A stretch of 57,457 bases of DNA from Cupriavidus lacunae. Its GTDB lineage: Bacteria > Pseudomonadota > Gammaproteobacteria > Burkholderiales > Burkholderiaceae. Below are positions 1 through 5,844 of this stretch, one piece after another. A program made the position numbers and the translations under genes. Below the pieces are notes generated by a model. It saw only the letters and a list, made by a program, of their open reading frames with translations. It was not told the origin of the DNA and made no database searches. Where the stretch lies: positions 1 through 57,457 of the forward strand of contig NZ_QKWJ01000047.1 of NCBI RefSeq assembly GCF_003353055.1. The letters are read 5' to 3'. Numbering within the stretch: the stretch's first letter is position 1; each line of letters opens with the position of its first letter.

Positions 1-269
1 ACCGTCAAGCCGCGTTGTTCCAGCACCTCGTACACCGGGATCCAATACACGCCGGTGGACTCCAGCGCGACCGTGTCCACGCCGCACGCCAGTAGCCAGT
101 CGGCCAGCGCATGCAGATCGTCGGTCATTGCGCCGAACTCACGCACCGGCTCGCAGCCGGCCTGCTCGGCCAGATGCCGCGGCACTGCCACCCAGTGGCT
201 CGACGCGCCCACGTCGATCCCCGCCGCATTTGGGAACACCTCGTCGTCGTCTCGCTTGCGCATCGCCAT
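1..269 (-). CDS. IS110-family transposase, N-terminal part (cut by window edge)
   Basis: About 89 N-terminal residues are visible; the reading frame runs off the left edge. The protein has the RuvC-like DEDD start of IS110 recombinases: AAGIDVG with Asp19, then VALESTGVYW with Glu70, spaced as in the family. IS110 enzymes move DNA by a seeker-like, site-specific recombination and in studied members are guided by an element-encoded bridge RNA. Start taken at the ATG at 269; a second in-frame ATG lies two codons on (263). Whether the element is intact cannot be seen. Family call is confident; the IS110 versus IS1111 subgroup is not decidable from this part. Confidence 0.85.
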   Translation of the reverse strand, partial: MAMRKRDDDEVFPNAAGIDVGASSHWVAVPRHLAEQAGCEPVREFGAMTDDLHALADWLLACGVDTVALESTGVYWIPVYEVLEQRGLT

Positions 270-489
270 GGCCGGCTCCAAAATTGTCAGTGAACGGCAG
301 CGCCATGGGAAGCGTCGAAGTTGACTCGATCTCCTGAACGGGATGCGCATCGCTGCGCTCACCACTGTCGCCGACGAATCCCGGACCAGGCTCATGTGCG
401 GGCTCACTCCACGGCATGCCAGGCCGAGAGCGCGCACCATTGGAATGTCGGTCATCGCAGCGCTGCCGTTCACGGTATAGCCCATCCCC

Positions 490-534
490 GTTTCTCCGCC
501 CACGCCGAGGCCGGTAAGGGCCTTGGAATGCTCC
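490..534 (+). repeat. direct repeat copy 1 (45 bp)
   Basis: Begins GTTTCTCCGCCCACGCCG and ends GGAATGCTCC. A second copy lies at 636-679 and differs by two substitutions and one missing base. Origin unknown; may mark the edge or target of the adjacent insertion element. Confidence 0.8.
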
Positions 535-578
535 TGAGAAACAAGGCGCGTGCCTCTTGAGAAACAAGGCGCGTGCCT
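535..578 (+). repeat. tandem 21-bp repeat, two copies
   Basis: The 21-mer that starts TGAGAAACAAGG and ends CGCGTGCCT occurs at 535-555 and again at 558-578, identical, separated by two bases (period 23). It directly follows the first 45-bp repeat. Confidence 0.85.
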
Positions 579-635
579 GGCTGAAACCCGGCAACATGGG
601 CATAACGATGACCCGCTTAATAACCACAAGTCATC

Positions 636-679
636 GTTTCTCCGCCCACGCCGGGGCCGGAAGGGCCTTGAAATGCTCC
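636..679 (+). repeat. direct repeat copy 2 (44 bp)
   Basis: Near-identical to 490-534. The two copies bracket about 100 bases that contain the tandem 21-mers. Confidence 0.8.
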
Positions 680-696
680 AAAGCAACGCTCCAAAA

Positions 697-721
697 GCAA
701 AAAAGGGGGCCATCGCCCCCT
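697..721 (-). terminator. intrinsic terminator of the yeiH-like gene
   Basis: Seven-base-pair stem AGGGGGC/GCCCCCT at 704-721 with a CATC loop. On the minus strand it is followed by a run of U (A-run at 697-704 on the plus strand), 24 bases after the stop codon. Confidence 0.8.
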
Positions 722-744
722 GTTCCGGTCATTGCAGGCGCGCC

Positions 745-1839
745 TCACGCCATCGCGTAGCACATCAGCGCACCCACTCCCATCAGGAACACAAACAGCA
801 CCCCGGCCAGCGCCAGCGGCTTACGCCCGGCGCGCAATAGGTCGCCGATGCGGGTGTGCAGGCCAATCGCCAGCATGGCACAGGCCAGCAGCCAGTTGTC
901 CAGCGCGATCAGCGGCGCCTTCCAGGCGGTGGGCACGGCGCCGGCCGAGTTGACCGCCATCACCGCGACAAACCCCACCGCGAACCACGGCACCGACTTC
1001 AGGATGCCGCGCAGGCGATTGCCGCCGGCAGCGCCTTGCTCCCCTTGCGACCCGCCTTGCGGCCACAGCGCCATCACCAGCAGCAGCGGACCCAGGGCCA
1101 GCACGCGCACCATCTTGGCCACCACGGCGGCGTCGGCCGTCGGCTCGCTGATCATCTTGCCGGCGGCGATCACCTGGGCCACTTCGTGCAGCGTGGCGCC
1201 GGTGAAGATGCCGAACATGCGCTCGCTGATGGCCCAGTGCCAGTGGCCGGTCGCCAGTTCATACAGATAGGGATAGAGCAGCATGCCGACGGTGCCGAAC
1301 AGCACCACCGTCGCCACCGCCACCGCGGTCTGCTTGTCGTCGGTGCGCACCACCGACGACACGGCGATGGCCGCGGCCGCGCCGCAGATGGCGCTGCCCG
1401 AGCTGACCAGGATCGCCTCGCGGCGGCTCAGGCCGAAGAACGTCGTGCCCGCCCAGGTGCCGAACAGCAGCGTGGCCACCAGCATGGTCAGCGGCACCAC
1501 GATGCCCGGCAGGCCCAGCGCGACGATCGAGGCAAAGGTCAGGCGCAGCCCGTACAGCGCCACGCCCATGCGCAGCAGATAGTGGCGGGCAACCTGCATC
1601 CCGGGTGCCAGCGGCGCCAGCCAGTGGCGCGGCAGCGTATTCGCGGCGACCATGCCGGCGCACATGGCCAGCGTCAACGCACTGAGGCCGTAGCGCGACA
1701 CGGCCGGATGCTCGGCCAGCACCATCGCCAGCCAGGCAATGCCGCCCAGCGGGATCAGCGTCAGCAAACGCTGCGACCAGGGCGGCGGCAAGGCCGGCGC
1801 GGCGGCGGGGGCGGTGCGGGGGGCGGAGACGGAAGACAT
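745..1839 (-). CDS. yeiH: YeiH/UPF0324-family inner-membrane exporter (putative sulfate exporter)
   Basis: A 364-residue, strongly hydrophobic protein with about ten membrane spans. It carries the family's small-residue motif SGSAICGAAAAIAV near the middle. UPF0324 proteins are inner-membrane carriers proposed to export sulfate or related sulfonates; the substrate is not proven. It is divergent from a yeiE-type LysR regulator, the usual arrangement for this family, which supports the call. The ATG at 1839 was chosen; a TTG at 1872 (11 residues longer, AGGTGG 13 bases upstream) is a possible alternative, as neither start has an ideal ribosome site. An own terminator follows the gene. Confidence 0.8.
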   Translation of the reverse strand: MSSVSAPRTAPAAAPALPPPWSQRLLTLIPLGGIAWLAMVLAEHPAVSRYGLSALTLAMCAGMVAANTLPRHWLAPLAPGMQVARHYLLRMGVALYGLRLTFASIVALGLPGIVVPLTMLVATLLFGTWAGTTFFGLSRREAILVSSGSAICGAAAAIAVSSVVRTDDKQTAVAVATVVLFGTVGMLLYPYLYELATGHWHWAISERMFGIFTGATLHEVAQVIAAGKMISEPTADAAVVAKMVRVLALGPLLLVMALWPQGGSQGEQGAAGGNRLRGILKSVPWFAVGFVAVMAVNSAGAVPTAWKAPLIALDNWLLACAMLAIGLHTRIGDLLRAGRKPLALAGVLFVFLMGVGALMCYAMA

Positions 1840-1891
1840 GGCAGGCTCGGGTTGTGTGCTTTGGTGACTCAAGCGTACTGGCGCCCACCTA

Positions 1892-1906
1892 ACCCGTAAA
1901 ACGGGT
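1892..1906. promoter_or_regulatory. candidate LysR operator, perfect inverted repeat
   Basis: ACCCGT-AAA-ACGGGT, six-base arms with a three-base spacer, in the 98 bases between yeiH-like (start 1839) and yeiE-like (start 1938) genes. LysR regulators usually bind such dyads between divergent targets, so this is the natural YeiE site. Inference from position and symmetry only. Confidence 0.55.
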
Positions 1907-1937
1907 AATATCGTTATGCATTATTTGTTTTATCGAT

Positions 1938-2882
1938 ATGGATCCCCGCCCAGACTCCCACCACCCTTCGCCCCGGCCCGAACACCGGCCCCTGCGCCTG
2001 ACGCTGCGCCAGCTATCCGTCTTCGTGGCCGTCGCCCAGCATGGCAGCACCATGGCGGCGGCGCAGGCGCTGGCGATGTCGCAGTCAGCCGTGAGCGCCT
2101 CGCTGGCTGAACTGGAGCGCGCCCTGGACAGCCCGCTGTTCGACCGCGTTGCCCGCCGCCTCAGCATCAATGAAACCGGGCGCCAGTTTTTCCCGCGCGC
2201 GCTGTCGCTGCTGGACCAGGCCCAGGAACTGGAACGTTTCGCGACCCAGACCGGGGTCCAGCTGCGCATTGCCGCCAGCAATACCATCGGCAGCTATATG
2301 CTGCCGCCATTGCTGGCGGGTTTCCGTCACTCGCGCAGCGGCCCATGCACGCTGGACCTGCGCATCGGCAATACGCGCGAGGTGCTGCAGTCGCTGCTGC
2401 AGTTCGAAGCCGATATCGGCCTGGTCGAAGGCGCCAGCCATGAGCGCGACCTGCGCAGCGTGCGCTGGTGCGACGACGAGATGGTGGTGATCGTGGGGCC
2501 CTCGCATCCGCTGGCGGCCGCGCCGCACGACCTGGTGGCGCTGCGCGATGCCGAGTGGATCGTGCGCGAGCCGGGCTCGGGCACGCGCGAAGTCATCGAG
2601 GAACGGCTGGTGCCGCTGCTGGGCGAGTTGCGCTTCGCGCTGGAGCTGGGCAACGCCGAGGCCATCAAGCGCGCCGTGATGAGCGGCTTCGGCGTCAGCT
2701 GCCTGTCGCTGCACGTGGTGCGCGATGAACTGGAACGCGGCACGCTGGTCGCGATCCGCGACGGCCTGCCGCGCATCGTGCGGCCGCTGCAGCTGGTGGT
2801 GCACCAGGACAAGTTCCCGACCCAGGGCTTGCTGGCCTTTACCGAATATCTGCGCACCATGGCGCCGCGGATCGGCGCCTGA
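1938..2882 (+). CDS. yeiE: LysR-family transcriptional regulator, YeiE type
   Basis: 314 residues. A winged helix-turn-helix lies at about residues 22-82 (LTLRQLSVF; AMSQSAVSASLAELE), followed by a periplasmic-binding-like effector domain with motifs close to E. coli YeiE, such as NTIGSYMLPPLL, GSGTREVIEERL and ELGNAEAIKRAV. It presumably controls the divergent yeiH-like exporter; E. coli YeiE is reported to sense sulfite-linked signals. No clear ribosome site precedes the ATG, so the short Pro/His-rich N-terminus may be over-called; LTLRQL lies 20 residues in. Confidence 0.85.
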   Translation: MDPRPDSHHPSPRPEHRPLRLTLRQLSVFVAVAQHGSTMAAAQALAMSQSAVSASLAELERALDSPLFDRVARRLSINETGRQFFPRALSLLDQAQELERFATQTGVQLRIAASNTIGSYMLPPLLAGFRHSRSGPCTLDLRIGNTREVLQSLLQFEADIGLVEGASHERDLRSVRWCDDEMVVIVGPSHPLAAAPHDLVALRDAEWIVREPGSGTREVIEERLVPLLGELRFALELGNAEAIKRAVMSGFGVSCLSLHVVRDELERGTLVAIRDGLPRIVRPLQLVVHQDKFPTQGLLAFTEYLRTMAPRIGA

Positions 2883-2902
2883 GCCTGGCTCAGGCGCGCG
2901 CC

Positions 2903-4147
2903 TCAGGCCGGCTGCGGGTCCGCGCCGCGGCTGCGGCGTGCGGTGTACAAGTCGAGCAGGTGGAACAGCACCGGATTGAGCATGATCGACAGCAGCGCGC
3001 CGGCCAGGATCAGCGCCTGGCCCCGCTCGGGCAGGATCTTCAGGTAGACGCCAAGGCTGGCGAGGATGAACGAGAACTCGCCGATCTGCGCCAGGCTCAC
3101 GGCGATGGTCATGCCGGTCTGCCCCGAGTGCCCGAAGGCGCGCACGATGCCCAGCGCCGCCAGCGACTTGCCGACCACGATGATAAACACCGTCGCCAGC
3201 ACGCCCCACGGGTCGTTGACCAGCACCATCGGGTTGAACAGCATGCCCACGGAAACAAAGAAGAGCACGGCGAAGGCATCGCGCAGCGGCAGCGACTCCT
3301 CGGCCGCGCGATGGCTGAATTCGGATTCGGCCAGCACCATGCCGGCAAAGAACGCGCCCAGCGCGAACGACACGCCAAAGAGTGCGTAGGCGCCATAGGC
3401 CACGCCCAGCGCCGTCGCCAGCACGCCCAGGCGGAACATCTCGCGGTTGCCGGTCCAGACGATGCGCTCCAGCATCCACGGGATAAAGCGCCGGCCGATC
3501 ACCAGCATCACCGCGACAAAGGCGGCCACCTTGCCCAGCGTCGCGAAGATCGCAAACACCACTTCACTGGTACCCGGCGCGGCCTCGCCGGATGCTTCGC
3601 CCGAGGGGACGCCGGAACCGGCGAGCAGGCCCGCCATCGCCGGCAGCAGCACCAGGGCCAGCACCATCGCCAGGTCTTCCACGATCAGCCAGCCAACCGC
3701 GATGCGGCCCTGCGGCGATTCCACCAGGTCACGTTCCTGCAGCGCCTTGAGCAGCACCACCGTGCTGGCCACCGACAGTGCCAGCCCGTACACCAGCCCC
3801 TGCCCCCATGACCAGCCGAAGCCCCAGGCCACCAGCATGCCCATCAGCGTGGCAATGCCGATCTGCACCACCGCGCCGGGGATGGCGATGCGCTTGACCG
3901 CCATCAGATCCTTGATCGAGAAATGCAGCCCCACGCCGAACATCAGCAAGATCACGCCAAGCTCGGCCAACTCCGGCGCCAGCGCCTGATCAGCGGTGTA
4001 GCCGGGCGTATGCGGCCCGACCACGATGCCCGCGCATAGATAGCCGATCAACGGCGGCAGGCGCAGCCGGCTGGCGACGGCGCCAAGGATAAAGGCCAGG
4101 ACGATACCGCCGACGATGGTACTGATGAGCGGGGTGGCGTGATGCAT
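2903..4147 (-). CDS. CPA2-family cation:proton antiporter (KefB/YbaL-type membrane domain only)
   Basis: 414 residues, all membrane domain. It opens with ISTIVGGIVLAFILGAVASR and shows the CPA2 core LPPLIGYLCAGIVVGP and SVASTVVLLKAL, near-identical in style to YbaL/KefB. It likely exchanges K+ or Na+ for protons across the inner membrane. Relatives such as YbaL (about 558 residues) continue into a TrkA-N nucleotide-binding domain; this protein stops straight after the last span (LFHLLDLYTARRSRG), so that control module is absent. The start at 4147 has GAGGAA nine bases upstream; the open frame extends further upstream without coding character. Monocistronic, convergent with the yeiE-like gene. 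Confidence 0.85.
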   Translation of the reverse strand: MHHATPLISTIVGGIVLAFILGAVASRLRLPPLIGYLCAGIVVGPHTPGYTADQALAPELAELGVILLMFGVGLHFSIKDLMAVKRIAIPGAVVQIGIATLMGMLVAWGFGWSWGQGLVYGLALSVASTVVLLKALQERDLVESPQGRIAVGWLIVEDLAMVLALVLLPAMAGLLAGSGVPSGEASGEAAPGTSEVVFAIFATLGKVAAFVAVMLVIGRRFIPWMLERIVWTGNREMFRLGVLATALGVAYGAYALFGVSFALGAFFAGMVLAESEFSHRAAEESLPLRDAFAVLFFVSVGMLFNPMVLVNDPWGVLATVFIIVVGKSLAALGIVRAFGHSGQTGMTIAVSLAQIGEFSFILASLGVYLKILPERGQALILAGALLSIMLNPVLFHLLDLYTARRSRGADPQPA

Positions 4148-4551
4148 GCGTGCGGGATTCCTCGTGTCAGGGGCTGAACGGCTAACCCGTTCCCTGCCCT
4201 GGCAACCACAACAGCGCATCCGGCGCGCACCAGCGGTCAGCGCGGGACAGTCGCCGCAACAATCGGCAGCAGCATCGGAACGGGGAAGAACGGGAAGTGC
4301 CGCAGCGGCCCCGGACACGCCGGCGGCGCGTCACGGATCGGGGATGGCGATTGACATGCTGCCCCGCGATCCATCTTGCGAAGCCCCCCGAAGAGCGTAC
4401 GACAGGAGTAATGTAACATGCCCGCCACGTGCCAGCGCCAGGGAGATGGCGGGCAGTCCGGTGCCTGCTTGCTGTCATGGAAACGAGAGATGTGCCCGAA
4501 GCGGGCGCGGAAAACAAAAACGGCGCCGCGAGGCGCCGTTCTGCATGCAAC
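4148..4551. other. intergenic region, no gene seen
   Basis: About 400 bases between the antiporter start and tRNA-Cys. It must carry the antiporter promoter (minus strand) but no convincing -35/-10 pair was found. The tRNA-Cys terminator sits at 4519-4540. Open frames across it have no coding features. Confidence 0.5.
4519..4540 (-). terminator. intrinsic terminator after tRNA-Cys
   Basis: Stem AACGGCGCC / GGCGCCGTT with a GCGA loop, A-rich on its left side on the plus strand, so it ends minus-strand transcripts. It lies 11 bases past the tRNA 3' end. Confidence 0.8.
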
Positions 4552-4625
4552 TGGAGGCGGAGGTCGGAATCGAACCGGCGTACACGGCTTTGCAGGCCGC
4601 TGCATAACCACTCTGCCACCCCGCC
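4552..4625 (-). tRNA. tRNA-Cys (GCA)
   Basis: 74-base cloverleaf on the minus strand, beginning GGCGGGGTGG and ending CCGCCTCCA with CCA encoded. The anticodon loop CTGCAAA gives anticodon GCA. T-arm GGTTCGATTCC is present. It lies downstream of the two tRNA-Gly genes in the same direction, with a terminator-like hairpin between. Confidence 0.95.
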
Positions 4626-4716
4626 AGGTGACGTGCTGCTGGATTGTATCCGCATTCAGCCAATGCTGCCGGAGCGCATCTTCGGCAAACTGCTTGCGGC
4701 GATTCAACCCAAACAA

Positions 4717-4739
4717 AAAGGGAAGCGTTGCTTCCCTTT
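4717..4739 (-). terminator. terminator between tRNA-Gly and tRNA-Cys
   Basis: AAAGGGAAGC / GCTTCCCTTT stem with a GTT loop, preceded by A-rich sequence on the plus strand. It follows the proximal tRNA-Gly by six bases, so tRNA-Cys needs read-through or its own promoter. Confidence 0.75.
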
Positions 4740-4745
4740 GGGGAT

Positions 4746-4821
4746 TGGAGCGGGAGACGAGTCTCGAACTCGCGACCTCAACCTTGGCAAGGTTGCGCTC
4801 TACCAACTGAGCTACTCCCGC
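4746..4821 (-). tRNA. tRNA-Gly (GCC), copy 1
   Basis: 76-base cloverleaf starting GCGGGAGTAGCTCAG and ending TCCCGCTCCA with encoded CCA. The anticodon loop CTTGCCAAG gives GCC. Sequence identical to the copy at 4881-4956. Confidence 0.96.
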
Positions 4822-4880
4822 ATACAACTTTTACTGCCAGCCCCGCATCGCGTGATCACGCTGCCGGACCTTCTTTAACC

Positions 4881-4956
4881 TGGAGCGGGAGACGAGTCTC
4901 GAACTCGCGACCTCAACCTTGGCAAGGTTGCGCTCTACCAACTGAGCTACTCCCGC
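4881..4956 (-). tRNA. tRNA-Gly (GCC), copy 2
   Basis: Identical 76-base gene, 59 bases upstream of the other copy in the direction of transcription. The pair lies just downstream of pgsA, as in many Burkholderiales. Confidence 0.96.
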
Positions 4957-4986
4957 AGGGGCACCACCGAAATCAAACTAAGGTGT

Positions 4987-5016
4987 TTTATGCCGCAACA
5001 CGCTGTTATTTCACAA
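4987..5016 (-). promoter_or_regulatory. candidate promoter for the tRNA-Gly pair
   Basis: On the minus strand TTGTGA (5016-5011) and CATAAA (4992-4987) are spaced by 18 bases, about 30 bases before the tRNA. Both boxes are imperfect. Confidence 0.4.
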
Positions 5017-5128
5017 CATCTTGCGCTAAACCAACCTTATCTCGCTGCTTTCGTTTGCGTCGTCAGCAACGAGAATGAGATTATGCAAAGAACGGCTCTC
5101 CTCGTCAACACCTTTTTCGAAATTCTTT

Positions 5129-5728
5129 TCACTTCGGCGCGCCGGCGCGCGCCACCACCCCACTGCGCTCGCGGATCTGCGGCCATGCCAGCTTCATGTA
5201 ATAGAACATCGACCACAGCGTCAGCACCGCCGCCACATAGATCATCCACGTGCCGAGCAGATGGGCATCGAAGCCAAGCAGGCGGTCGCTGTACAGCAGC
5301 AGCGGGATCGCAATCATCTGCACGGTGGTCTTGAGCTTGCCGAGGAAATTCACCGCGACGCTTTTGGAAGCGCCGATCTGCGCCATCCATTCGCGCAGCG
5401 CCGAGATGGTGATCTCACGCCCGATGATCACCAGCGCAATCAGATCGGTGACCCGCCCCAGCGCCAGCAGCGACAGCAGCGCCGCCGTCACCATCAGCTT
5501 GTCGGCGACCGGATCCAGGAAAGCGCCAAACGATGACGTCTGGTTCCAGCGTCGCGCAAGAAACCCGTCCAGCCAGTCCGTCACCGCGGCGATGATGAAG
5601 AACGACGCCGCCGTCAGGTTCTTGGTGTGCATCGGCAGCCATGCGTCCGGCAGGTAGAAGACCCCTACCACCAGGGGAATCATGGCGACGCGAAGCCAGG
5701 TCAGCAGGATCGGGATATTGAAGGGCAT
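5129..5728 (-). CDS. pgsA: CDP-diacylglycerol--glycerol-3-phosphate 3-phosphatidyltransferase
   Basis: 199 residues, integral membrane. It makes phosphatidylglycerol phosphate from CDP-diacylglycerol and glycerol 3-phosphate, the committed step to phosphatidylglycerol and cardiolipin. The CDP-alcohol phosphatidyltransferase signature is complete: Asp51, Asp54-Gly55, Ala58-Arg59, Gly68, Asp72 and Asp76 (DWLDGFLARR ... GAFLDPVADK). The start at MPFNIP (5728) was chosen because the family begins there; the upstream in-frame extension is unlike the family. It lies 116 bases downstream of uvrC on the same strand and is followed by the tRNA-Gly pair. Confidence 0.93.
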   Translation of the reverse strand: MPFNIPILLTWLRVAMIPLVVGVFYLPDAWLPMHTKNLTAASFFIIAAVTDWLDGFLARRWNQTSSFGAFLDPVADKLMVTAALLSLLALGRVTDLIALVIIGREITISALREWMAQIGASKSVAVNFLGKLKTTVQMIAIPLLLYSDRLLGFDAHLLGTWMIYVAAVLTLWSMFYYMKLAWPQIRERSGVVARAGAPK

Positions 5729-5844
5729 GGAACTCGGGCGGCGGGGGGACGGTAACCAATCTTGCGATTGTCGCCGATTTCCGGGCCAATCGACCATCAT
5801 TGGCCATTTTCCTGCACGGCCGCCGCAAAGCGCGGCAGGCGCGA

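Larger units (their letters stand above)
270..744. other. non-coding flank of the IS110 element with direct repeats
   Basis: 475 bases with no credible gene. The part next to the transposase start (270 to about 480) is where IS110-group elements keep the bridge RNA, upstream of the gene. From 490 to 679 it holds two diverged 45-base direct repeats and a tandem 21-base repeat. It ends with the terminator of the neighbouring yeiH-like gene. The exact end of the element is not visible because IS110 elements lack clear terminal inverted repeats. Confidence 0.5.

Noticed and set aside
139..627. 162-residue open frame on the minus strand overlapping the IS110 start
   Set aside because: Different frame from the recognised transposase; no family content and it runs across the repeats.
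2877..2895. GCCTGAG/CTCAGGC hairpin at the yeiE-like stop codon as a terminator
   Set aside because: No T-run follows on either strand and it overlaps the coding end; not convincing as a terminator.
4146..4878. Several open frames over the tRNA block
   Set aside because: They read through three clear tRNA genes and terminators; the repeated protein segments merely reflect the identical tRNA-Gly copies.
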